Below, piece by piece: positions 1 through 7,390 of a DNA stretch of 64,000 nucleotides. Position 1 is the stretch's first letter, and each line of letters opens with the position of its first letter. Origin of the DNA: Bradyrhizobium zhengyangense (GTDB lineage: Bacteria; Pseudomonadota; Alphaproteobacteria; Rhizobiales; Xanthobacteraceae); the NCBI RefSeq assembly GCF_022012435.1, contig NZ_JAKLUA010000007.1:1-64000 (forward strand). The letters are read 5' to 3'. The position numbers were made by a program, and so were the translations under genes. The notes beneath the pieces are model-generated. The model saw only the letters and a program-made list of their open reading frames with translations, searched no databases and was not told where the DNA came from.

Positions 1-335
1 TTGTTCTCCTTGGCCTTGCGGCTGAAGAAGGCGTGCGGGATCTGCACCAGGATGCCGGCGCCGTCACCGGCGCGCGGATCGGCGCCGACAGCGCCGCGAT
101 GCTCGAGGTTGCAGAGGATGCTCAGCGCGTCCGAGACGATCTCGTGCGACTTCTTGCCCTTGATGTTGGCGATGAAGCCGACGCCGCAGCTATCCTTCTC
201 CAGGCTCGGGTCGTACAGGCCTTCGGCTTTGGGGCGCGAATTATGTTCCTGAATCGGGTCGGTCGTTTTCGAGGCGACCGTCGCCGACAGCTCTTCTGCC
301 ACGATGTTTCCGCTCTCGAATTGCGACCCGTTCAT
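1..335 (-). CDS. gltB: Glutamate synthase large subunit, N-terminal part (runs off left edge)
   Basis: This is the first 111 codons of the large subunit of NADPH-dependent glutamate synthase (GOGAT), the cytoplasmic enzyme that moves the glutamine amide to 2-oxoglutarate. The rest lies outside the window. The protein begins MNGSQFESG. A propeptide of about 49 residues precedes Cys50 in KDSCGVGF, which in this family becomes the N-terminal nucleophile of the class II glutamine amidotransferase domain. LEHRGAVGADP and GDGAGILVQIP follow, both typical of GltB. The start is the ATG at 335-333, behind a GGAGAGG Shine-Dalgarno. A sigma-54-like promoter lies about 200 bases upstream. The identification is firm; the completeness of the gene cannot be judged here. 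Confidence 0.93.
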   Translation of the reverse strand, partial: MNGSQFESGNIVAEELSATVASKTTDPIQEHNSRPKAEGLYDPSLEKDSCGVGFIANIKGKKSHEIVSDALSILCNLEHRGAVGADPRAGDGAGILVQIPHAFFSRKAKEN

Positions 336-826
336 TGTTCCAATCCTCTCCATGCGGCAAGCTGCCTCACCGCCATCTTCGGCGCACCTTGGGCGTTCCG
401 CGGCACCCGCCTCTGGGTCACCGCTCGTCCGCTGCGAGCCGCATTTTCTTAAATTCAGGCCAAGGCGTTCTTCGTCCCCGAGAACGGCTTTTCCTGTTGC
501 CTTATGGTGCTCGGAAGCACCCGACTTTCGTTGCAATCCGTATGCCGGAACCGCAAGCAAAATTGAGACAGTCTTCCTGTCCTAAACGTCACCTTGCCAA
601 ATTTTTGTCTATCACACAAGCGCGCGGAAGTCCCGATTCCTCATATGTCAATCGATCGCTTTCCAAAAGTTGCGCGCCCCGGTTTTGAAGCAAACGCGCC
701 CTGATCCGGCCCAAGCGGCGCCGAAATCCCCAATGAAGCTTCGGATCGCCCCTTCGGAACGTGCGCCACGCCGTCAAAAGCGAAAGAGCGCCAGGCCATG
801 AGGGGCCTGACAGGAGCGTGTCGACC
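336..826. other. Long intergenic region upstream of gltB
   Basis: About 490 bases lie between the divergent gltB and the exported-protein gene at 827. Open frames here lack ribosome sites and family resemblance, so I call no gene. The part from 550 to 680 is visibly less GC-rich than the genes, as expected for promoter DNA. The only specific signals I see are the sigma-54-like site and the adjacent palindrome. Confidence 0.5.
532..547 (-). promoter_or_regulatory. Candidate sigma-54 (-24/-12) promoter for gltB
   Basis: Read on the minus strand, CGGCATACGGATTGCA has GG and GC separated by exactly ten bases, with TTGCA at the -12 element, close to the RpoN consensus TGGCACG-N4-TTGCA. It points at gltB and predicts a start near 521 and a leader of about 185 bases. 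A GGTGCT-N4-AGCACC palindrome sits at 506-521. Glutamate synthase is a plausible nitrogen-regulated target, but one match in a GC-rich genome can be chance. Confidence 0.38.
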
Positions 827-1564
827 ATGAAGTTTTTCACAGGATGTGTGGCCGCCGCCGCGCTGGCGCTGGTAGCAAATGCCGCGGAGGCCCAGGTGCC
901 GGCGAAAGGAACCGCGCGCGGGGCCTATATCGCCGTCTCGGATTTCGACGGCCCCTACGCGCCGCCGGAGGCTGCGCCTCCGCCGCCGCGCTACGGCTAC
1001 CGCTATGGCTATGAGGAACGCGGCGTGGGGCCGGCGCTACTGCCGGCCATCGAGGTCTACGCGGTCCTGCGCGACAACGGCTTCTCGCCGCTCGGCATCC
1101 CGCGCCTGCGTGGCGCGGTCTACACCATTGCGGTGATCGACCGTCGTGGTGATGACGGCCGGCTTGTGATCGACGCTCGCGACGGCCGGATCATCCGTTT
1201 CATGCCGGCCGCCGACGCCTATGGCATGGCCCCCGCTTATGAGGAGCCGACGGTTGCACCTTACCGGCCGCAAAGCGCGCTGCCGCCGCCGACCATGGTT
1301 CGCGGCGGCCCGCCGCGCCCGCCTGCCTCGATCCCGCATGTCGCCAGCCGCACTGTGCCGCTGCCCAAGGCGGCTCCGCAGCGCGCCGAGACGCCGGTGG
1401 TGGCCGCCAAGCCCGCCGAGCAGGCTCCTCAGGCTCAACCCGCACAGCAGACGGCGGCCGTGCAAGCCAAGCCCGCGGAGGCTGCGCCGACCGTCGGCCA
1501 GGCCAAGCCGGCCGTCACGATCCTGCCGACGCAGGAGATGCCGGCGGCGCAAGGATTGGATTAG
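827..1564 (+). CDS. Exported proline/alanine-rich hypothetical protein, PepSY-like core
   Basis: This 245-residue protein has unknown function. It begins MKFFTGCVAAAALALVANAAEAQ, a clear Sec signal peptide with cleavage predicted after AEA. Residues from about 70 to 125 (EVYAVLRDNGFSPLG...LVIDARDGRIIRF) resemble the small PepSY-like fold found in many rhizobial periplasmic proteins. The last 110 residues are low-complexity, rich in Pro, Ala and Gln, and probably unstructured. The start at 827 was chosen over the in-frame ATG at 761 because it begins the signal peptide and has CAGGAG nine bases upstream. It converges with the hydrolase gene at 1702 across a hairpin terminator. Confidence 0.75.
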   Translation: MKFFTGCVAAAALALVANAAEAQVPAKGTARGAYIAVSDFDGPYAPPEAAPPPPRYGYRYGYEERGVGPALLPAIEVYAVLRDNGFSPLGIPRLRGAVYTIAVIDRRGDDGRLVIDARDGRIIRFMPAADAYGMAPAYEEPTVAPYRPQSALPPPTMVRGGPPRPPASIPHVASRTVPLPKAAPQRAETPVVAAKPAEQAPQAQPAQQTAAVQAKPAEAAPTVGQAKPAVTILPTQEMPAAQGLD

Positions 1565-1602
1565 CGCGAGTTGGAGGCGCAGGCGCCAGCCAAACCATCG
1601 GT

Positions 1603-1628
1603 GTCGTCCCGGCCTTCGCCGGGACGAC
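1603..1628. repeat. GTCGTCCCGG hairpin, small dispersed repeat
   Basis: A perfect ten-base stem (GTCGTCCCGG / CCGGGACGAC) encloses CCTTCG, just after the exported-protein gene. A relative with a 13-base stem and a GAAA loop occurs at 55138-55167, also between convergent genes, so this is a recurring intergenic hairpin family. Confidence 0.6.
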
Positions 1629-1648
1629 AATGAGGAGAGAGCTGGGCA

Positions 1649-1686
1649 ACACAAAAGGCGCCTGAGATCTCAGGCGCCTTTTGTGT
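1649..1686. terminator. Bidirectional intrinsic terminator
   Basis: A perfect 17-base inverted repeat (ACACAAAAGGCGCCTGA and its complement) surrounds GATC. The arms end in AAAA on one side and TTTT on the other, so transcripts in both directions form a GC-rich stem followed by a U-tract. It sits between convergent genes. Confidence 0.85.
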
Positions 1687-1701
1687 TTCCGCAATCGCGG
1701 C

Positions 1702-2472
1702 TCAGCTCCGCGGATACCCCGCCGCCTCCAGGATCAAATTCGCAACTTCCTTCGGATGCGACACCAGCGAGAGGTGGCCGGCGTCGAGCTCGATCGTGGT
1801 GGCGTTCATGCGTTTGGCGAGGAAGCGTTCGAAATCGGGATTGATGGTGCCGTCCTTCTTCGACACCGCGTACCAGCTCGGCTTGGAGTGCCAGGCGGCT
1901 TCCGTGGTGCGACCGGCGAATATCGAGGCGGCCGTCGGCCATTGCACGGCGTAGAGCTCCTTCGCCTGCTCCGGCTTCACGCCGTTGGCGAAATATTTAA
2001 GGAACGCGTCTTCGGACAGCTTGGTGTAGCCGTCGTGCTCGACGATGCCGGCACGCGCAGGGCCCGTCGGAAACTGCTTCGACAGCGCGACAAAGTCCTC
2101 GTTGGCATCGGGGGCGCGTGCGGCGATGTAGACGAGGCCGGTAACCTTCGGGTCGGTGCCGACCTGGCTGATCACGGTGCCGCCCCAGGAATGCGCCACC
2201 AGCACGGTCGGACCATCCTGCTCGGCCAGCACACGCTTGGTCGCTTCGACCGACTCGGCGAGCGAGCCCAGCGGATTCTGCACGGCAGTGACGTTGAGGC
2301 CGGCAGCCTGGAGGATCGGGATCACCTCCGACCAACTTGAACCGTCGGCCCAGGCGCCATGCACCAGCACGACGTTCTTGGCTTTCACCGCGGTTGGGGT
2401 CTGCGCATGGGCAAGGCTGATGGGGGCCGCCAGCAGGCTCGCGGCGACGAAAAGGCTGCGCCAGAAAGTCAT
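1702..2472 (-). CDS. Exported alpha/beta hydrolase (EstC-like)
   Basis: This 256-residue protein is a predicted periplasmic serine hydrolase. MTFWRSLFVAASLLAAPISLAHAQ (residues 1-24) is a signal peptide. VVLVHGAWADGSSW near residue 35 supplies the oxyanion-hole region. The nucleophile is Ser95 in AHSWGGTV, and His233 in DAGHLSLVSHP is the likely catalytic histidine. The pattern resembles the EstC/salicylate-esterase-like group annotated as pyrethroid hydrolases, but the substrate cannot be read from sequence. The start at 2472 has GGAGAACGATC just upstream; an upstream in-frame start at 2508 would bury the signal peptide. The gene appears to be transcribed alone. Confidence 0.85.
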   Translation of the reverse strand: MTFWRSLFVAASLLAAPISLAHAQTPTAVKAKNVVLVHGAWADGSSWSEVIPILQAAGLNVTAVQNPLGSLAESVEATKRVLAEQDGPTVLVAHSWGGTVISQVGTDPKVTGLVYIAARAPDANEDFVALSKQFPTGPARAGIVEHDGYTKLSEDAFLKYFANGVKPEQAKELYAVQWPTAASIFAGRTTEAAWHSKPSWYAVSKKDGTINPDFERFLAKRMNATTIELDAGHLSLVSHPKEVANLILEAAGYPRS

Positions 2473-2651
2473 GATCGTTCTCCGTCTTGTTTTGGGCTCG
2501 GCACACAAAATACGGAGTGTCAGGCGGCAGCGTTACGTCGGCTCACCGGCCCGTGATGCGCTGCAACCATCCAATCGGGCAATTCAGCAAAGTGGTGTCG
2601 CCTTTGCGCAAGCCCGGACGGCGGCAGGGCGAGCGGCGATGTAAGAACGAA

Positions 2652-2680
2652 AAAACGCCCCGGGGGCACCGAGGCGTTTT
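2652..2680 (-). terminator. Intrinsic terminator of the Hsp20 gene
   Basis: A 12-base stem with one mismatch (AAAACGCCCCGG paired with CCGAGGCGTTTT) has a five-base loop. Read on the minus strand it ends in a T-run, 25 bases past the Hsp20 stop codon, as expected for an intrinsic terminator. Confidence 0.75.
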
Positions 2681-2705
2681 CGTAACCTGGAAGTTGATAC
2701 GCGCT

Positions 2706-3167
2706 TTACGCGGCGACCGAGCTCTCGATCACCTGCGCCTTGGCAGCGCCGGCGTTGATCGCGATCTGGCGCGGCTTCTTGGCTTCGGGAATCTCGCGTA
2801 CAAGGTCGACATGAAGCAGGCCGTTCTCGAGCGAAGCGTCCTTCACCTGCACGAAGTCGGCAAGCTGGAAGGCGCGCTCGAAGGCGCGGGCGGCGATGCC
2901 GCGATAGAGCACTTCGGATTTCGAGTTCTCGTTGGCGACTTTCTCGCCCTTGATCGTCAGCGTGTTTTCCTTCGCGACGATGGAGAGCTCATCCTTGGCA
3001 AAGCCCGAGACCGCAACGGTGATGCGGTAGGCGTTCTCGCCGGTGCGCTCGATGTTGTAGGGGGGGTAGCCGGGGCTGCCGTCCGTGCCTGCTTGGTCGA
3101 GCAGGTTGAAGAGGCGGTCGAAGCCGACGGTGGAACGATAGAACGGGGTGAGATCGTAGGTACGCAT
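2706..3167 (-). CDS. Small heat-shock protein, Hsp20/IbpA class
   Basis: This 153-residue protein is a cytoplasmic ATP-independent holdase. MRTYDLTPFYRSTVGFDRLF is the N-terminal signature of rhizobial class A (IbpA-like) small heat-shock proteins. The alpha-crystallin domain spans about residues 37-130, starting at YNIERTGENAYRITVAVSGF and ending near LENGLLHVDLVREIPE. A short tail contains PRQIAI, the I-x-I type motif used for oligomerisation. The start at 3167 was chosen over longer in-frame possibilities because GGAGGA lies eight bases upstream and homologues begin here. The 5' leader carries a probable ROSE thermosensor, so expression is likely controlled at translation by temperature. 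Confidence 0.94.
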   Translation of the reverse strand: MRTYDLTPFYRSTVGFDRLFNLLDQAGTDGSPGYPPYNIERTGENAYRITVAVSGFAKDELSIVAKENTLTIKGEKVANENSKSEVLYRGIAARAFERAFQLADFVQVKDASLENGLLHVDLVREIPEAKKPRQIAINAGAAKAQVIESSVAA

Positions 3168-3262
3168 GGTCAAGTCCTCCATTGAGCGACTGTTTTGGTA
3201 ACCCGCCCGCCAATCGGGCCGGGCTTTAGTCTGTGTGCAGCCTGATGTTCCGGTTTCGAAAC
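3168..3262 (-). promoter_or_regulatory. Candidate ROSE-type RNA thermometer
   Basis: On the minus strand the last 20 bases before the Hsp20 start contain TCGCT followed four bases later by the Shine-Dalgarno GGAGGA. U(U/C)GCU facing the ribosome site is the hallmark of ROSE elements, which in Bradyrhizobium small heat-shock genes melt at high temperature. Upstream, CCCG/GCCCG pairs with CGGGC/GGG around 3202-3224 to give a further hairpin. I did not fold the RNA, so the exact 5' limit is a guess. Confidence 0.55.
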
Positions 3263-3385
3263 ACTGGTAGCGGCCTGCACTGAGATGATATGGGTGGGTC
3301 CAGACGGCGTTCAAGAGGGCGGAAACAAGCGCCTTTTCGGCGCTCCCGCCCCTTGATTTGCTGCACTTGGCGCCTACGCACTCTC

Positions 3386-4333
3386 ATGACGCTGGTCTCG
3401 ATTCCGTCCAACCCCGTTCCCGAAGACGTCGTCAGCGGCACCATCAAGACCTCGGATGGCGTCGAGCTACGCTTTGCGCGCTGGGCGCCGCCGGCAAACC
3501 GCAAGGGCACGGTCTGCGTCTTCACCGGCCGCAGCGAACAGATCGAGAAATATTTCGAGACCGTGCGCGATTTGCGCGACCGTGGCTTTGCGGTGGCAAT
3601 GATCGACTGGCGCGGGCAGGGGCACTCCGCGCGGCGGCTGCGCGATCCGCGCAAGGGCTATGTGCGCAACTTCTCGGACTACGAGATCGACGTCGAGGCT
3701 TTCGTGCAGCAGGTGGTGCTGCCGGATTGTCCGCCGCCGTTCTTCGCGCTGGCCCATTCCATGGGCGGCGCGGTGCTGTTGCGGCTCGCACATGCGGGCA
3801 AGCGGTGGTTCGATCGCATGGTGCTGTCGGCGCCGATGATCGACCTGCCCGGTCGCTCCACCTCGTTTCCGGTGCGGGCACTGTTGAAGACGATGCGCAT
3901 GCTGGGACGGGGCGGCGCATACATTCCTGGCGGCAGCGATGACCTCACTGGGTTGTCACCTTTCATCAACAATCCGCTGACCAGCGATCCGGTGCGCTAT
4001 GCGCGCAACGCCGCGATCCTGGAGGAGGACCCGACGCTGGGCCTGGCATCCCCCACGGTGGCCTGGGCCGATACCGCCTTCCGCGCCATGCACACCTTCA
4101 AGGGCATCCATTACCCCTCCGAGATCCGCCAGCCGATCCTGATGCTGGCGGCCTCCAACGACGCCGTGGTCTCGACCGCGGCGATCGAGGAGTTCGCCTA
4201 CCATTTGCGCGCGGGCTCGCATCTGGTGATCGCCGGCTCCAAGCACGAGATCCTCCAGGAGCAGGACCGCTACCGCTCCCAGTTCTGGGCGGCGTTCGAC
4301 GCCTTCGTGCCGGGCACGCCATTGTTCAAGTGA
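3386..4333 (+). CDS. Alpha/beta hydrolase, lysophospholipase-like
   Basis: This 315-residue cytoplasmic protein belongs to the serine aminopeptidase/PldB-like hydrolases, related to monoglyceride lipases. The fold starts near residue 20 (GTIKTSDGVELRFARW). GRSEQIEKY lies in the oxyanion region, AMIDWRGQGHS is the typical loop, and the nucleophile is Ser125 in ALAHSMGGAV. Asp in AASNDAVVS and His in AGSKHEIL complete the triad. There is no signal peptide. I chose ATG 3386 because the homologous region begins right after it; no clear Shine-Dalgarno precedes it, so the start is less sure than the function. It is divergent from Hsp20. Confidence 0.85.
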   Translation: MTLVSIPSNPVPEDVVSGTIKTSDGVELRFARWAPPANRKGTVCVFTGRSEQIEKYFETVRDLRDRGFAVAMIDWRGQGHSARRLRDPRKGYVRNFSDYEIDVEAFVQQVVLPDCPPPFFALAHSMGGAVLLRLAHAGKRWFDRMVLSAPMIDLPGRSTSFPVRALLKTMRMLGRGGAYIPGGSDDLTGLSPFINNPLTSDPVRYARNAAILEEDPTLGLASPTVAWADTAFRAMHTFKGIHYPSEIRQPILMLAASNDAVVSTAAIEEFAYHLRAGSHLVIAGSKHEILQEQDRYRSQFWAAFDAFVPGTPLFK

Positions 4334-4372
4334 AGTGGCGGTCTTCTCCCTCGCCCCAGGTGAAGAAGCAAC

Positions 4373-7177
4373 TCACAGCGTCTTCAGATACTCGATCAGA
4401 TCGTAGCGCTCTTGCTCCTTGAGCACGCGGCCGATGGTGCCGTCCTTGCCGGGGCCCGGCGTGCCATCGAACGAATGGCCGGCATTGCTGTTGCCGAACA
4501 AGTCGGTGCCATCAGCGGCTCGCGTCGAGAAGCGAGACTGACCGGTCTTGCAGCTCTCGCCGTCGGTGACCGCAAAGCCGACCTGCTTCGGATCGTAGTC
4601 GCGGCCACCGCCCATGCAGAACGATTTGGGGCGTTCGGCCGCGGGGCTCAGCATCCAGTAGAGCGAGGGCACCGATCCGTTGTGCAGATAGGGCGCGGTG
4701 GCCCAGGCGCCGTTGAGCGGTCGCGCGCGATACCAGGGCCCCGGCTCATTCTTCTCGGGCGGTTGCGGACCAGAATTCGGGCAGTTCTTGCGCTTGCCCC
4801 ACCAGATATCCTGAACTTTCGGGTCGATCTTGGCATCGTCCATTGCCTTGCGACTGACGATGTCGACGAGCACCATCAGGCCAAGAGCGTACGGCATGTC
4901 GGTGGACGACACCTCAGGCAGATTGCAATTCCACCAGGCATTGAGCTTCTGCGTGGGATCGAGCTTGAGAAAGCCCGGCACCTGAACAATGCGCGTTGCC
5001 AGCACGCTGGCCTGAGAGGGGTCGGTCCCCATGCCTTTGGCGCTCTTCTGCACCTCGTTCAGGAATTTGTCGTCGCCGATGGTTTGCCAGCGGTCCGAGG
5101 ACCAGATGCTCTTGTCAGGAAATTCGGTGTCGAAGACGGGATCGTTGACCGGACCGAGATGGCATTCGACGCAGATCTCCGCATAGAGCTTGCGGCCGCG
5201 TTTGACGCGGTCGCCATCGATCTTCCAGGCATCGTCGCCGAAGATGTCAGAGGGCCATTTCGGCGATGTCAGTCCGGAGAGCTGCTTCTTCGGATAGGGC
5301 GCCGACCCTTTCAGCAGATCCTCGATCCAGTTCAGATTTTTGATGTCCATCGAGGAGCGGAACAGCGCGTCCTTGGGCGTGGTGTCGGACAAATTGAGCA
5401 GCGCGGTTACGCCCAGTGCTTCGCCGGCGTTGCGGATCAGCGGTTGCTCGATCGAGGCGTCATACTGCGCATATTTGAGCCAGGGCACGGTCCAGATCGG
5501 CGGGAAGCTGACCGGCGCGTCCTTGGCATGCAGATTCTTCTCGAAGCCGCTGAGGCCGCTGAGCGCCATATCCTGGGAGAAGACTTGATTGCCGATGCGG
5601 TTGAGCGCGTCGAGGCGGCCATATCCTTCCTCGGTGTCCTGCTGTGGTTCGTCCCGCTTGGTCTTCTCGTTGAACCGCGTCTTGCCCTCGATGGTTTTCG
5701 CGTAGGTCTTCTCCCAGTCGACCAGGAATGTGCCAATCGCGCTGAGCTTCTGCTTCAGCGCATCGCGGTCCGCATCGCTGGCGGAAGGGCCGAGCACACG
5801 ATCGGCAAAGCGCTTGAAGCGACCCGGCACATAGAGCGTGTAGGCGATCGAGAGGCCGGTCGTGACCTCGAGCTTCCTGAGGTCGGTCATCGCCGGGCCG
5901 CCGTCGAAGCGGATGTCGATGCCCTTGTAGTGGATCTGTCCGGTGTGGCAGGCGGCGCAGGTGAGGCCAATCCGGTCCTCGCCGATCTTACCGGTCGCGG
6001 GATCGGACACGCCGGTCATGCGCGCAAAGCCGACGGGCAGGCCGTCGACGTTTTCGGCCTGCTTGCCCCAGTTGACCGGCGGATCCCACAGCCGCGCCGG
6101 CACCGGCTTGGTCTTGTCATAGACGTTGGCGTAGCCGAAGCGGCGGAGCGTGGCCTCATCGGTGTTGATCGTCTGCGGGCTCGGGATGAAACCGAAGCGC
6201 TGCAGATGGTCGCTGTCGTGCAGCATCCCGGGCTTTGCGAAGAAATGCAGCCGCGGCTGCTCCAGCGCCATGAACCAGCTATAGGGCACCGGGAAGGTCG
6301 CGGTGCCCTGGCTGGCGTGATGAAACCAGTGCCGGTCCTCCAGCGCCCAGTTCTGCTCGAGCCAGTACGCGGCGCGGGGTTCGACGAGCTTAGGTAATGG
6401 CGGCGCCACCAGATTCCCGAGGATGCCGGGCAGTATCGGCTGGAATTGATCGGGAAAGCGCAGCGCCACGATGCCAAAAACGAGGAGCGCTGCGACGAGG
6501 CCGCCGGCTGCGCGCAAGATGAGTGAAGGCGGGCGGACCGGCTGGCTGACCATCCGCTGGGTGATCCTCTCAGGGAATTTGCGCTCGTTGAACAACGTCC
6601 TCACCTCCGCCACGCTGAGATAGCGGTCATCACCCTGACCCTTGCCCATGATCCTGAGCAGGATCGGCCATTCAAACTTCATCAGGATCGGGTAGTACCA
6701 GCGCGCCTGATTGCCGGCGCGCTTGAGATTGTCGTTCATGAAGGTCTGGATCTGCGAGGCGTTGAGCCCGACCTCGCTGCCGCTCTCCGGGTCGGCATAG
6801 GTGCTACCGAAACCGGCGAGCCGCGCGATCTGGTCCTCGTTGACCTTGCCGTCGACGCCGAGGATGCGCGAGCCCGCACCGAGCTTGTCGAGCGGTCCGC
6901 CGCGCAAGCGATTGAGCTGTGCGCCCCAGAAGATGCTCTGCAGGATATGACAGGCGCCGTTGGCGATCAGCGCGACGCCGCGGACCTGGATGCGGGCCGA
7001 GGTCTTTTTCAGCCCGGTCTCGCCGCTTGCATTTGCGATGGTCTGCGAAATCGTCCGCAGCGGGACAGTGCCGCCGTCGACAAAGCCTTCGCCGACGAGG
7101 CCGCGCAGGAAAGGGCAGGGATTATCAGGAGAGACTTCGATTGAAGGATCAAAGGGCTTCTTGCGGGAGTCATCCAT
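4373..7177 (-). CDS. Large di-haem c-type cytochrome, RoxA/MauG-peroxidase-like
   Basis: This 934-residue protein has two c-type haem motifs, CAACH near residue 407 and CVECH near 668, spaced as in the RoxA/cytochrome c peroxidase/MauG group. Before them, residues 1-210 form an extra soluble domain of unknown role, followed by one membrane helix (about 212-235, AAGGLVAALLVFGIVALRF). The topology is therefore probably a cytoplasmic N-domain with a periplasmic di-haem oxidase or peroxidase domain. In RoxA such a domain cleaves polyisoprene; that substrate is not implied here. The start at 7177 has CAGGA about ten bases upstream; a start at 7228 is possible. No cytochrome-maturation or partner gene lies nearby. 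Confidence 0.8.
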   Translation of the reverse strand: MDDSRKKPFDPSIEVSPDNPCPFLRGLVGEGFVDGGTVPLRTISQTIANASGETGLKKTSARIQVRGVALIANGACHILQSIFWGAQLNRLRGGPLDKLGAGSRILGVDGKVNEDQIARLAGFGSTYADPESGSEVGLNASQIQTFMNDNLKRAGNQARWYYPILMKFEWPILLRIMGKGQGDDRYLSVAEVRTLFNERKFPERITQRMVSQPVRPPSLILRAAGGLVAALLVFGIVALRFPDQFQPILPGILGNLVAPPLPKLVEPRAAYWLEQNWALEDRHWFHHASQGTATFPVPYSWFMALEQPRLHFFAKPGMLHDSDHLQRFGFIPSPQTINTDEATLRRFGYANVYDKTKPVPARLWDPPVNWGKQAENVDGLPVGFARMTGVSDPATGKIGEDRIGLTCAACHTGQIHYKGIDIRFDGGPAMTDLRKLEVTTGLSIAYTLYVPGRFKRFADRVLGPSASDADRDALKQKLSAIGTFLVDWEKTYAKTIEGKTRFNEKTKRDEPQQDTEEGYGRLDALNRIGNQVFSQDMALSGLSGFEKNLHAKDAPVSFPPIWTVPWLKYAQYDASIEQPLIRNAGEALGVTALLNLSDTTPKDALFRSSMDIKNLNWIEDLLKGSAPYPKKQLSGLTSPKWPSDIFGDDAWKIDGDRVKRGRKLYAEICVECHLGPVNDPVFDTEFPDKSIWSSDRWQTIGDDKFLNEVQKSAKGMGTDPSQASVLATRIVQVPGFLKLDPTQKLNAWWNCNLPEVSSTDMPYALGLMVLVDIVSRKAMDDAKIDPKVQDIWWGKRKNCPNSGPQPPEKNEPGPWYRARPLNGAWATAPYLHNGSVPSLYWMLSPAAERPKSFCMGGGRDYDPKQVGFAVTDGESCKTGQSRFSTRAADGTDLFGNSNAGHSFDGTPGPGKDGTIGRVLKEQERYDLIEYLKTL

Positions 7178-7324
7178 CGGCAAAGTCCTGAAAACATACG
7201 AATCGTGAAAAGCGGCCGCGCCGATCAAGCGCAGAAAGTCCTAACAAACAGACAGCGGACGGGCCGTAGCTATGCTACTTCAGGGTGTGACGAAGTGTGG
7301 CTGAATTCGCTCTGCTGTCAATAA

Positions 7325-7367
7325 CGCTGCGGTGAGACCGCAGCGCACCCGCGAGTCTGCTCGCGGG
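7325..7367 (-). terminator. Two tandem perfect hairpins after the cyclase gene
   Basis: CGCTGCGGT-GAG-ACCGCAGCG (7325-7345) and CCCGCGAG-TCTG-CTCGCGGG (7348-7367) are back-to-back perfect stems 24 bases beyond the adenylate cyclase stop codon. Neither has a T-run, so they may act as Rho-dependent or RNA-stabilising ends rather than classic terminators. Confidence 0.5.
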
Positions 7368-7390
7368 ACCTCGCCCAGAGGATGCTGCCG

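Noticed and set aside
4412..6397. 661-codon plus-strand frame opposite the di-haem cytochrome
   Set aside because: It mirrors the codon pattern of a clear haem protein on the other strand, has no family motifs and is a high-GC antisense artefact.
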